From: Lentilactobacillus diolivorans DSM 14421
Lineage (GTDB): Bacteria > Bacillota > Bacilli > Lactobacillales > Lactobacillaceae
Direction of reading: 5' to 3'
NCBI RefSeq assembly: GCF_001434255.1
Contig: NZ_AZEY01000098.1
Span: forward strand, 62,001 to 126,000
Length of the DNA stretch: 64,000 nucleotides
Below, one piece after another: positions 46,707 through 56,982 of the stretch. The notes under the pieces were generated by a model. That model was not told where the DNA came from, did no database searches, and saw only the letters and a program-made list of their open reading frames with translations. The translations under genes and the position numbers were made by a program. The number at the start of each line of letters is the position of its first letter. Within the stretch, counting starts at the first letter, position 1.

Positions 46707-46740
46707 AGATTATTTTTTTACGTATGTTCTATAACAGAAA

Positions 46741-48075
46741 TTATTTGATAAGATTTTCAGCATAGTACAGTTTGATTGTATCGCCGTACTTGGCATTAGC
46801 ATTGGCTTGCTTAGTTTTATTAGCATCAAATTTCCAACTTGGCGTAACGAGTTGGCCGTTGGCGCTTACTTGATTGCCAGTTAAAGCGGCTAATCTTCCA
46901 GTCGTGAAGATGCTGTTATCAAACAACGTTGGTGCAATTGTAGCTTGGGTTGAACTGCTGAAGAGACCCTGTTCAGTTGTGGTTAATTGTGGATATGAAT
47001 TTTCAACCAGTGCTGAATTTGGAATCGGATTACCTGTGTTTGAATCATAGTATGTCAGTTGTGATGCATACTTTTGAACCGCTTGATCAACATAAACCGA
47101 GTAGGTGCTGCCAACGGTAACATTGGTGTAAGGATGACTTGGATCTTGCGTCTTACTTACTGTATAGCCGGTAGGAACGTTCTTATTGGCAACATCTTCA
47201 AGTTGAGTGGCATTGGTTAAGATATCAGTTAGTTTAGCACCATTAGTTAGCTTAGCGCCACTTCTCAAGTCACTGTTTTGGATAATCCAGTTGTATGTTT
47301 GACCAACCTGTTGACCTGAAGCATTTAAATAATTAATTTGAACGCTATTATCTTTGGTAGGTGTCGTAGTTGGTGTCGTTGGCGTTATCGGTGTTGTACT
47401 TGTTGGTGCGGTCAGGCCGCCAGCAAATACCCAACCAGTAACCGCTGAATTGTTGTCATCTGTGACTTGATAATATAACCAACCTTCACGGGTTTTGGTT
47501 GCAGCACCGGTAATGGTAAAGGTATCGCCGGTTTTGTAGCCGCTCATATCAGCTGCCTGAGCTTTATACTGGCTCCACTTTGGATTAACCCAGAGTGAAT
47601 TCTTGGCGGCGTTCGTTAAAGTATATCCCTTGGTGATAGTTGGTAGACCAGCTTGGGTCATTGTGTTTGTGGATGAGATACCACCGCCAAAGGTGTTTGT
47701 ACTTTTGCCGCCGTAGATCCAGCCACGAAGATTACCATTGAAGGAGACAACCTTGTAATAAACAGAACCGCGGTTGGTTGTTGCGACCCGGTATGCCCGG
47801 AAATATTGTTGCGAACTATTTGAGCTGCCATATGATGATAAGGTCCCCTTACCAGCAATGACTCGGGCACCACGTAAGGTACCAGCTTTAGTATACAAAG
47901 CGTTGGTGCCGTTTGTCGCCACGTTGCGGGTGGTTGGGTCAGTTGTTAATGTTGAGTTCGAATTCACAGTTGCGTAAGTTTTGGCACTAGCGTTGGTTGC
48001 GGCAAAACCCGTTGCGGTAACCATGGAGAGTGCGGCCAAGCCAACGTAAAGTGACTTTTTTAAATTAGATTTCAT
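46741..48075 (-). CDS. S-layer-like surface protein
   Basis: 444 residues from the ATG at 48075 (GGGGG upstream); earlier in-frame codons read through a non-coding stretch. A signal peptide (MKSNLKKSLYVGLAALSMVT to ASA) is followed by two or three GW/SLAP-like wall-binding repeats (YYKVVSFNGNLRGWIYGGK; LYYQVTDDNNSAVTGWVFAGG), a Thr/Pro linker (TPITPTTPTTTPT), and an unknown C-terminal region from about 260 (VQINYLNASGQQVGQTYNW). The N-terminal wall-binding part resembles S-layer proteins of the L. brevis/L. buchneri group. No LPXTG is present. Lysine is plentiful but the C-terminal region is not strongly basic. Confidence 0.82.
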   Translation of the reverse strand: MKSNLKKSLYVGLAALSMVTATGFAATNASAKTYATVNSNSTLTTDPTTRNVATNGTNALYTKAGTLRGARVIAGKGTLSSYGSSNSSQQYFRAYRVATTNRGSVYYKVVSFNGNLRGWIYGGKSTNTFGGGISSTNTMTQAGLPTITKGYTLTNAAKNSLWVNPKWSQYKAQAADMSGYKTGDTFTITGAATKTREGWLYYQVTDDNNSAVTGWVFAGGLTAPTSTTPITPTTPTTTPTKDNSVQINYLNASGQQVGQTYNWIIQNSDLRSGAKLTNGAKLTDILTNATQLEDVANKNVPTGYTVSKTQDPSHPYTNVTVGSTYSVYVDQAVQKYASQLTYYDSNTGNPIPNSALVENSYPQLTTTEQGLFSSSTQATIAPTLFDNSIFTTGRLAALTGNQVSANGQLVTPSWKFDANKTKQANANAKYGDTIKLYYAENLIK

Positions 48076-48211
48076 ATTCTTTATGCCCCCATATCTGATT
48101 TGCGCGATATTTCTATCACAACTCCAATGTAACACCAGGTAGAAACGAAGGCCTAATTTTAACACTGAGTTTAGCCAAATGGGCATTTTCTTGGGATAAT
48201 CTTAAGAAGTG

Positions 48212-48273
48212 TGACAGATAAAAATCCGCTGGTCAACGAATTTCATAACTCGTTTAGATCAGCGGATTTTTAT
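48212..48273. terminator. Bidirectional hairpin before the S-layer-like gene
   Basis: GATAAAAATCCGCTG pairs with CAGCGGATTTTTATC; it ends the minus-strand transporter gene (48282) on its downstream side. Confidence 0.75.
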
Positions 48274-48281
48274 CTGATTCA

Positions 48282-49712
48282 TTAAGCGTGGTTTTCTTTA
48301 ATGGTTAATGACAGGCTAAGCGCCAAAATTGCAAATACTAATGGGAAAATGAGACCGACGTGGACACCGGTTGTAAAAGCAACCTGATGACTGGCGGTAC
48401 TAGATAATTGTTGACCAAATGCCAGTAAACTAGTCGCGATCGCGGTGGCAATCGCACCAACAATTTGTTGAAAGGTATTCATAATTGTGCTGCCGTCACT
48501 GGAAGTTCGTTGATCTAATGCACCGAGGCCAAACGTTTGGGCCGGCGACATCGATAGTGGGACACCGACCATCATAATGATGTGTGCCATGATGACATAC
48601 CAAACCGGTGATGTCGAAGTGGCGAATAATAAGGCGATGATCCCAATAATGGTGATGCCAAATCCCAATGTGGTTAGTAATCGTGGGCTGACTGTATCAG
48701 AAGATCGACCGGCGATCGCGGAAACAATTGCGTTGACGATGCCACCAGGCAGCATGACAATTCCAGTTAACGCAACCGGGATGGCTAATCCATTTTGCCA
48801 GAACATTGGTAGAAGGTACATCGATGATAAAATGATCCCGAAGTCCAACATAACCAGAATGGCACCGGTCCGGAACTGTTTGTTGGCAAAAACTTTGAAG
48901 TTTAATATTGGCGTGGCTGATTTAACTTGGCGATGAATATACCAGCCAAGTAAAATAACCGCAACAACAAGGGTTCCCAGCACACTGGGGGAAGTCCAGC
49001 CGGAGTCGCTGGCCAGGCTGACGCCAGTTACCAGGCCGCCAAATCCCAGTGTTGATAGTAAAATTGAAAAACTGTCAATTTTTGGTTTCGTAATGGTTCC
49101 GACGTTTGGCAGATATTTGAAAGCCAAAAAAAAGCCAATTAATAAAAATGGGACGAACAACCAAAAAATCCACTGCCATGAAAGGATTCCTAAGATCATT
49201 CCGGCCAAAGTCGGGCCAATGGCTGGGGCAAACATAATGACCAAGCCAATCATCCCCATTGCGGATCCTAATTTATAAGGTGGGAAAATTAAGGTTGCAA
49301 CTGTGAACATTAACGGTAAAATCAAGCCGGTCGCAATTCCTTGAATCATTCGACCAATTAGCAGCATGCCAAAGCTGGGAGCCAGTGCAGAAATGGTGGC
49401 TCCAACCATGAAGTCAATTAAAGCGAATAGAATAATTTGACGAGTCGAGAAAATTCGGCTGAGTAGACTTGATAATGGCAAAACAATTCCAATAATGAGC
49501 ATGTAGCCAGTAACCAACCATTGGATAGTCCCAATATTGACGTGCAACTGAGTCATTAAGGTTGGCAGGGCGATGTTGAGGGATGTTTCGCTGAGCATTC
49601 CCACAAAGCCACCAATCAGCATTCCCAGCATGGCCAGAAACGGGCGGGTAACCGGTTTGGCAGCTTGTTTTGGCTCTGCAGCTTCATCGGCTGTATTTAA
49701 AGATTTTTCCAT
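48282..49712 (-). CDS. MFS transporter, DHA2 family (EmrB/LmrB-like)
   Basis: 476 residues, about 14 helices. DHA2 motifs: TSLNIALPTLMTQLHVNIGTIQWLVTGY, LIGRMIQGIATGLILPLMF, and motif C GPTLAGMILGILSWQWIFW. It exports drugs or other lipophilic molecules. The C-terminus is short, without the long loop of the transporter at 38405. AAAAGGAG lies 13 bases before the ATG, a little long. It is divergent from the TetR gene at 50351, but a repeat locus and MITE separate them. Confidence 0.9.
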   Translation of the reverse strand: MEKSLNTADEAAEPKQAAKPVTRPFLAMLGMLIGGFVGMLSETSLNIALPTLMTQLHVNIGTIQWLVTGYMLIIGIVLPLSSLLSRIFSTRQIILFALIDFMVGATISALAPSFGMLLIGRMIQGIATGLILPLMFTVATLIFPPYKLGSAMGMIGLVIMFAPAIGPTLAGMILGILSWQWIFWLFVPFLLIGFFLAFKYLPNVGTITKPKIDSFSILLSTLGFGGLVTGVSLASDSGWTSPSVLGTLVVAVILLGWYIHRQVKSATPILNFKVFANKQFRTGAILVMLDFGIILSSMYLLPMFWQNGLAIPVALTGIVMLPGGIVNAIVSAIAGRSSDTVSPRLLTTLGFGITIIGIIALLFATSTSPVWYVIMAHIIMMVGVPLSMSPAQTFGLGALDQRTSSDGSTIMNTFQQIVGAIATAIATSLLAFGQQLSSTASHQVAFTTGVHVGLIFPLVFAILALSLSLTIKENHA

Positions 49713-49809
49713 TTAAGTAATGACGCTCCTTTTCTGAAAACAATTCTGTAACGACAATTGATTACATTACCATAGTTGGGAGTTTTTCGTAAGTGTTTTC
49801 TGGTATAGA

Positions 49810-50167
49810 GTGTGACAGCAAGCGGTTAACTCCCAGAATATAAGCCCCTTAATCGAATAATCTGGGTCTGAATATTGGATTAAGGGGCTTATATGGCCGG
49901 GATCTGCTTTCTGTCGGCTCTTTCCATGCTTCAACGAGCAGGTAAGGATATTTAGACCACAAAAATCACGAAAACGCTATGGAATCCTTTTTACATTTTG
50001 AAATCTTATTTGTAAAACCATTAAATAAGAATGTCGCTCAACCGTGGAAAGAGCCTTTCTGTCACACGTTTCAGCCAAGTAAACAGGCCACCGAACATTC
50101 AAAGTTTGAATATTGAGTTAAGGGCTTATATGATTGGGAGATAGTCGTCCTTTGTCACCCATTTCAG
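49810..50167 (+). repeat. Palindromic intergenic repeat, locus E, split by a MITE
   Basis: Left arm GTGTGACAGCAAGCGGTTA, tips CCCAGAATATAAG / CTTATATGGCCGGG, private stem GCCCCTTAATCGAAT...ATTGGATTAAGGGGC. The right arm is interrupted after GCTTTCTGTC by a 140-bp insertion and resumes as TTTCTGTCACAC at 50056. A further degenerate arm (50068-50167, box TTATATGATTGGGAG) follows. It lies between the DHA2 and TetR genes. Confidence 0.85.
49916..50055. mobile_element. 140-bp MITE, probably derived from an ISL3-family element
   Basis: Ends GGCTCTTTCCA (49916) and its exact complement TGGAAAGAGCC (50045-50055), extending imperfectly to about 22 bp. The 8-bp duplication TTTCTGTC flanks both sides (49908-49915, 50056-50063). 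No transposase frame is inside. The GGCTCTT start and 8-bp duplications are known for ISL3-family elements, hence the assignment. Interior is AT-rich and includes ACCACAAAAATCACGAAAAC. Confidence 0.82.
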
Positions 50168-50350
50168 CGCTGTAACTTGGGGAACATGGAGATTTCAAAA
50201 TTAAAAGCTTTGCCGATTAAGGGCTACACGTGGCAGTTTCAATTAATAAAAAATTTGATTGAAAAAATGATTACGCCAAAAAATCCTTTTTATCCTGTCA
50301 TAATTGCCGGCTATAATATAGGTAAATATCCAACTCAGGGAGGGATGCAG

Positions 50351-50923
50351 ATGGCTAAACAAGCGACGAAATGGAAACTGGCTGAAACGTTAAAAACAAT
50401 GATGTTAACGACGTCCGTTGACCATATCACGATTGAAATGCTGACAAAAAAGGCGAAGCTGACCCGAAATACGTTTTATTATCATTTTGATGATATCTAT
50501 TCATTGCTAGAGTGGATTTATAAGCAGGAATTATTGGCAAACATTGAAGCTTATACAAAGATTGAGGATTGGAAAATTGCCTATCGATTGATTCTTGATT
50601 ACATTGAAGATAACCAACAATTTTGTCTGGAAACATTTCGTTCGGTTGCCCGTGATCTGCTTGAAAACTTTTTGTATTCAGTTGCCCGTGATTTAGTGAA
50701 AAAAGTGATTGTTCATTCTCAGTTGACGGTTTCACCCAAGCTTCAAAAGTCGATTACCAATTTCTATGGATGGGCGTTGGTGATGCAAGTTGTTCAGTGG
50801 TTGGCCAATGGTTTGAAGGAGCCTAAGGGGGCAGTTGTCTTACGGGCAGAAATTATGCTAACCGGTGGAATCGAAAACGCGATTCAAAATGGTCGTCAAT
50901 TCCCTGATTTTGGGCAAAGTTAA
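50351..50923 (+). CDS. TetR-family regulator near oleate hydratase
   Basis: 190 residues from the ATG at 50351 (GGGAGGG). N-terminal helix-turn-helix DHITIEMLTKKAKLTRNTFYYHFDDIYSLLEWIY; the C-terminal domain resembles the DhaS-like TetR group (KITNFYGWALVMQVVQWLANG-type end). It precedes the tiny membrane gene and oleate hydratase on the same strand with 109 bases between, so control of these genes or of the divergent transporter is likely, but unproven. Confidence 0.85.
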   Translation: MAKQATKWKLAETLKTMMLTTSVDHITIEMLTKKAKLTRNTFYYHFDDIYSLLEWIYKQELLANIEAYTKIEDWKIAYRLILDYIEDNQQFCLETFRSVARDLLENFLYSVARDLVKKVIVHSQLTVSPKLQKSITNFYGWALVMQVVQWLANGLKEPKGAVVLRAEIMLTGGIENAIQNGRQFPDFGQS

Positions 50924-51031
50924 CCAATTGACCATTTATTTTCGATTGGAAACCTTTACAATGATAGGTAGAACAAATTAGTAACATTTAAAACGATGAC
51001 TGCAAGGCGTCATGTTTGAGGAGGCTTTCCG

Positions 51032-51163
51032 ATGAAACATAAAAAATTAGTTGTTACCGGTGTGGGAGTTATCATGCTGGGCGTTTATTTCTTAAAATCA
51101 ATTGGCTGGTTTGAAAATGATGCTCATTTATACGATCAGTTTGAAGATTCCGATAATCGATAA
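51032..51163 (+). CDS. Tiny single-helix membrane protein before oleate hydratase
   Basis: 43 residues: basic start MKHKKLVV, one helix (about 7-22, VVTGVGVIMLGVYFLKSIGW) and an acidic tail (ENDAHLYDQFEDSDNR). GAGGAGG stands before the ATG and the stop is followed by the AAGGAGGAG site of oleate hydratase 15 bases on, so the two form a unit. Oleate hydratase acts at membranes, so the peptide might help localise it; that is speculation. Confidence 0.68.
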   Translation: MKHKKLVVTGVGVIMLGVYFLKSIGWFENDAHLYDQFEDSDNR

Positions 51164-51177
51164 GGAGGAGTTCACAT

Positions 51178-52872
51178 ATGACAAAAAGTAAAGCCATTAT
51201 GATTGGTGCCGGTCTGGCAAATATGGCTGCCGCTGTTTACTTAATTCAAGAAGGTCATTGGCAGGGTAATCAAATCACCTTTTATTCAATTGATGATCAT
51301 GGTTCCAATGATGGTTCGGCTGCCGATGAAGCTGCTGACGAATATTGGAACAAGAATCATCCCTTAGATAATACAAAAGGGTTTATTGCTCGTGGTGGTC
51401 GGATGCTTAATTACCGGACATACGTTGATTTGATGGATCTGTTGGATCGGGTACCATCAGCTACTGAACCGGCAATGACGGCCGCTGAAGATACTCGTGA
51501 TTTTGATGCCCATCACCGGACCTTTGATAAAGCCCGGTTGATGGAAGGCGGCAAGGGCATTATTGACGGCGGTAAGTTGGGTCTCAACAACAAGGATCGT
51601 TGGTACCTGACGAAACTAATTCTGATGCCGGATTCTAAGGAAGAAGAACTTGATAACGTCACGATTGCTGATTATTTCAAAGAAGATCAACATATCTTCC
51701 AAACTAATTTCTGGTATATGTGGGAAACAACCTTTGCTTTTCGAACTCAGAGTTCAGCTCAAGAGTTACGTCGATATATGCACCAAATGATCTATGAATT
51801 TACTCAAATTGAGCATTTGGTTGGGGTTAACCGAACCCGATATAATCAGTATGAGAGTATGATGCTGCCGCTAATTAACTATTTGAAAGAGCAGGGCGTC
51901 AATATTGTTTTGAACCGACGAGTAACGGATTTTGAATTTAAGGACACGCCAATGCAGGATCAAATTACTGTTACTGGCTTAAAAATGACAAATACTGAAA
52001 CAGATGAAGTCGAACATGTCGATGTTGATGATGACACCGCCGTTATCTTCACCAATGGGTCAATTACTGATTCTGCAACGTTAGGTGATTATAATACGCC
52101 TGCTGCGGAAAATATGGATTATGGGGCCGCTGCCAGTTTATGGAAGAAAGCAACCGATCGTTTCTACAACTTGGGCAATCCTGATAAGTTCTTCGCGGAT
52201 CGGGATGCCAGCGAATGGGTTAGTTTCACATTAACCACCAAGAATCATACGTTGTTAAATGAAATTACCCGAATCACAACGCAGGTTCCTGGGAATGCGT
52301 TAAATTCGTTCTTATCAACATCTCCAATTACGCCGTTAGGTAACAAGGATGTCAATATGTCGATTGTGGTTCATCATCAACCACATTTTACAACCCAAAA
52401 GCCAAATGAATCGGTAATCTGGGGGTATTTCTTGTATCCACGCCGTCGGGGCGAATTTGTTGAAAAACCGTATATTGAAATGACGGGTAAAGAAATGGCC
52501 GAGGAGTTAATTGGCCAATTATCCAAGGTTGATCCAGGTCCGGGTAATATTATGGATAAAAAGCAGGAAATTTTGGATAGTATTATCAATAATATTCCGT
52601 CATATATGCCATATGCGTCCGCTCTATTTAATAATCGGGCAAAGGCAGATCGCCCGTTGGTCATTCCGGCTCATTCAACAAACCTAGCCTTCACGGGTGA
52701 ATTTGCGGAACAGCCATATCAAATGGTCTTCACGGAGCAGAGTGCGGTTCGATCCGGTGAAATTGCCGCATATCACTTTGCGGGCATCCCAATGTCTAAG
52801 TTAGTGAAAAATCCAAGGTACGATAAGGATCCAAAGACATTAGCGAGAGCAACGCGGAAGATGTTTAGGTAA
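51178..52872 (+). CDS. ohyA: Oleate hydratase (myosin-cross-reactive antigen family)
   Basis: 564 residues, FAD protein that adds water to unsaturated fatty acids such as oleate, giving hydroxy acids and detoxifying them. FAD motif GAGLANMAAAVYL near the N-terminus; GFIARGGRML around 69-77; NQYESMMLPLINYLKEQGV; C-terminal AFTGEFAEQPYQMVFTEQSAVRSGE. In the well-studied enzymes the loop reads RGGREM, with the Glu aiding catalysis. Here it is RGGRML, so M76 stands in that position, as reported for a Rhodococcus erythropolis enzyme group. The rest is intact and normal length. Strong AAGGAGGAG site. Confidence 0.93.
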   Translation: MTKSKAIMIGAGLANMAAAVYLIQEGHWQGNQITFYSIDDHGSNDGSAADEAADEYWNKNHPLDNTKGFIARGGRMLNYRTYVDLMDLLDRVPSATEPAMTAAEDTRDFDAHHRTFDKARLMEGGKGIIDGGKLGLNNKDRWYLTKLILMPDSKEEELDNVTIADYFKEDQHIFQTNFWYMWETTFAFRTQSSAQELRRYMHQMIYEFTQIEHLVGVNRTRYNQYESMMLPLINYLKEQGVNIVLNRRVTDFEFKDTPMQDQITVTGLKMTNTETDEVEHVDVDDDTAVIFTNGSITDSATLGDYNTPAAENMDYGAAASLWKKATDRFYNLGNPDKFFADRDASEWVSFTLTTKNHTLLNEITRITTQVPGNALNSFLSTSPITPLGNKDVNMSIVVHHQPHFTTQKPNESVIWGYFLYPRRRGEFVEKPYIEMTGKEMAEELIGQLSKVDPGPGNIMDKKQEILDSIINNIPSYMPYASALFNNRAKADRPLVIPAHSTNLAFTGEFAEQPYQMVFTEQSAVRSGEIAAYHFAGIPMSKLVKNPRYDKDPKTLARATRKMFR

Positions 52873-52876
52873 CAGA

Positions 52877-53100
52877 GTGTGACAGAAAGCGGTTAGATCC
52901 CAGAATATAAAGCCCCTCAACCGGATACCCAGAACTTAGGGTATCCGGTTGAGGGGCTTTATATGGCCGGGATCTGCTTTCAGTCACACGTTTTGACTAG
53001 GTAAAAAAAGATATCCCAGAACTTGGGGTATCGGGCCGAATGGCTTTATATGGTCGGGATCTGCTTGTGGTCACACGTTTTAGCCGGGTAAAAAAGGATA
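52877..53100 (+). repeat. Palindromic intergenic repeat, locus F
   Basis: A 113-bp palindrome (52877-52989): outer arms GTGTGACAGAAAGCGGTTAG / CTGCTTTCAGTCACAC, tips CCCAGAATATAAAG / CTTTATATGGCCGGG, private 20-bp stem GCCCCTCAACCGGATACCC and complement, loop AGAACTTA. One more right arm with TTTATATGG follows (53046-53090). It starts 5 bases after ohyA. Confidence 0.9.
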
Positions 53101-53276
53101 TGCAAAACTAGGAGCACTCAGCCAAGAGTTATCTTCCAAAACATGTCCTTATTCAGCAAAAATTAGTGCTTAATTTTTAAGACTTTCCAATTTAGCCTGA
53201 ACAAATCGAAACTAATCTTCTCCTAAATCTTCAGTTTCGTGTTATAAATGTGGGTGAAAAGAAGGGGGAGTTCATT

Positions 53277-54710
53277 ATGGCTGAGAGTAGAGGGAAAAAT
53301 CTTTCTGTGATTGGCGTGCTGGGGATGTTTTCATTTCTAACAGCACTTTCAGGTTCGAGTACAAGTTTAGCAATTCCCAAAATTGCGGTTACGATGGACG
53401 TATCGAGTAGTGCTGCTACCTGGGTTGTTCAAACCGGATTAATTACAACTGCCATTTTATTAGTTATGTTTGGTCATTTAGGTGATATTTTATCCAAAAA
53501 TTGTGTCTTTTTAGCCGGTGGTTCTATTTTTGTTCTTGGTGCTGCGATAACTGGGCTTGCACCAAGTTTTGTTATTTTGCTATTTGGCCGAGTGATCGAA
53601 GCGATTGGATCGGCGATGATTATGGCCAATTCGATGGGGATTGTGACGCAATACTTTCCAAACGACCGGCGTGCTGAAGCATTGGCAATGATCTCAATGT
53701 TTATTTCGGTGGGATCAATATCCGGTCCAGGGATTGGCGACTTCATTATGTCAATTTCGAGTTGGCGATGGATTTATCTATTTAACGTGCCATTCGGCCT
53801 GTTTGTCTTATGGCTGGGATTCAAATTTTTGCCCATTCCAAGAGAAACTTGGTCAAATATTCTAAAGGTAACCAAGGGAGCTAATTGGACTGGCCAAAAT
53901 CTGTTTACAATTGGTATTATCTTATTTTTCTTGAGTGGTACTTTTTTCCAAAGTGGTAGATCCGGGCTGCTGATGGGGTTAGGATTCTTCGTGGTTGGTG
54001 GTGCAATTACGATTTACTCGTTTTTCCAAGATGACAAGGCAAATTTGCCATGGATTGCCCCCGAAGTGATTCGAAACTGGGGGTTTATGACGTCAATTTT
54101 AGCGCTGATGCTGGTCATGCTGGTAAATGCAATTTCAAATATCCTGTTGCCATTTTATTTCCAAAGCTTCAATGGGATGACGCCTTTTACCAGTGGTCTG
54201 ATTATTATGTTGCAATCCGTTGCGATGCTGGTTACGACGCCTTTTACCGGTTTCCTGGCCGATCGAATTAATCGTGAACTAATGACCGTCATTGGGCTGG
54301 CAGTGTTGATGATTTCTCAAATCGGTTACGCACTGTTTCCGGAAGGGTTGAACATGTATCGTATTATTCCCGCAATTTTATTAAATGGGATTGGCATGTC
54401 AATTTTCTTATCACCCAACAATGCCTTAACAATGGGAATGGTTGATAAAAAATTAGCCGGGGTTGCTGGCTCATTTAACTCATTTGCCCGGACACTGGGG
54501 TTGACGATCGGGATTAGTTTTGGCTCCGCAATCCTGTTCTTCCAGCTTCCAGGAGTTGGTCGAATTACGTCAACTTTAGGTAATCGGTTTATGCAGGCTT
54601 TCACCAATGTCTTCTGGGTTGCAACGACGGTTTCCGCGATTGCATTGGTCATTGTTTTAGTAAGATATCTGAGTTCGAAACGTCATCCCGAGAAAGCTGT
54701 CAACCAGTAG
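53277..54710 (+). CDS. MFS transporter, DHA2 family
   Basis: 477 residues from the ATG at 53277 (AAGGGGGAG). Around 14 helices: SSTSLAIPKIAVTMDVSSSAATWVVQTGL in helices 1-2, GHLGDILSKNCV loop, GPGIGDFIMSISSWRWIYL in helix 5. DHA2 drug or solute efflux group; substrate unknown. Following oleate hydratase on the same strand, but a repeat locus lies between, so co-transcription is not assured. Confidence 0.88.
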   Translation: MAESRGKNLSVIGVLGMFSFLTALSGSSTSLAIPKIAVTMDVSSSAATWVVQTGLITTAILLVMFGHLGDILSKNCVFLAGGSIFVLGAAITGLAPSFVILLFGRVIEAIGSAMIMANSMGIVTQYFPNDRRAEALAMISMFISVGSISGPGIGDFIMSISSWRWIYLFNVPFGLFVLWLGFKFLPIPRETWSNILKVTKGANWTGQNLFTIGIILFFLSGTFFQSGRSGLLMGLGFFVVGGAITIYSFFQDDKANLPWIAPEVIRNWGFMTSILALMLVMLVNAISNILLPFYFQSFNGMTPFTSGLIIMLQSVAMLVTTPFTGFLADRINRELMTVIGLAVLMISQIGYALFPEGLNMYRIIPAILLNGIGMSIFLSPNNALTMGMVDKKLAGVAGSFNSFARTLGLTIGISFGSAILFFQLPGVGRITSTLGNRFMQAFTNVFWVATTVSAIALVIVLVRYLSSKRHPEKAVNQ

Positions 54711-54856
54711 CAACTGTATCCAAGTTACAGCGGTTATTAGTTCGTTGAGAAAATTATTATTAACGCTTGATTAACGTCAGCTTTGCGAGTAAATTAGTCG
54801 TTAAAACATTATTTAGATTGATACTATTTTTGGACGATTAGAGGTTGAATTAAGCA

Positions 54857-55018
54857 GTGACAATTTATCAGAAAATTTTCGCAATTTGGGTGATTCTTTT
54901 GGTAGGTTTGCTTTATGCAATTGTTCGAAAAAATAAAACGCAAATTGCTTTTTGTGCAGTGGCGTGGGTTGGCTTTACATTATCCACGTTTGCTGGGGTT
55001 GTGTTGGTGTTAAAATAG
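54857..55018 (+). CDS. Small two-helix membrane protein
   Basis: 53 residues from a GTG start. Two hydrophobic helices (about 6-23 and 30-52) joined by RKNKT. AGAGG lies 12 bases upstream, which is long. Composition and hairpin topology look real, and a strong terminator follows at 55052, which supports a transcribed unit. No family recognised. Confidence 0.5.
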   Translation: MTIYQKIFAIWVILLVGLLYAIVRKNKTQIAFCAVAWVGFTLSTFAGVVLVLK

Positions 55019-55051
55019 TTTTTGAATACACACAGTCATCGTAATCAAGTT

Positions 55052-55099
55052 GATCGGCCGCCGAAGATTATTGAAAGATGATCTTTGGCGGCCGATTTT
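55052..55099 (+). terminator. Strong terminator
   Basis: GATCGGCCGCCGAAGAT pairs with ATCTTTGGCGGCCGAT followed by TTTT. The next 240 bases to gdh are AT-rich and hold only its promoter region. Confidence 0.88.
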
Positions 55100-55310
55100 T
55101 GATGTAAATGGAATGATTGTTTTTAATCCGATGTTATTTTACGTGTGTTTCAATCAAAGGATATATTATGTTTCAATTTGCCTTTGGAGATAGTTTTGAT
55201 ATGTTTAGTAAAAAATTCATAAAGTGAGAAGATTTTTCATAATAATTCTGATAATATAGATAACATACCGACGTAAGTTATCTTTAGTAAGCTGTATGTT
55301 GGTCTGTTGA

Positions 55311-56687
<1,377 letters not shown>

Positions 56688-56695
56688 GCTAACCA

Positions 56696-56741
56696 TTAAA
56701 AATCATTTAGACGCCTCAAGCTCGCGTTTGGATGATTTTTT
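56696..56741. terminator. Terminator of gdhA
   Basis: AAAAATCAT...ATGATTTTTTA with inner GACGC/GCGTTT pairing. Followed by about 240 AT-rich bases before the ABC gene; no gene seen there. Confidence 0.65.
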
Positions 56742-56982
56742 ATTTTGGCAGTAAATGTGATGTTTTATGTCATCCAAGGCATTAAATGTATTAATATTTT
56801 AAAAGGTGAATAAAAAAATAGCTAAAATTAGAGAAACACTCATAAGAATTGTTATTACAAGTGTTTGTTTGATAAAAAAACGTCATTTATATAGTAAAAA
56901 AGTAAATAAAAAAATGATTTCACTTCCTATAAGGCTGATATAATGCTATATTTTATAAAACGACTTTTAAGGAGTGGGTATT

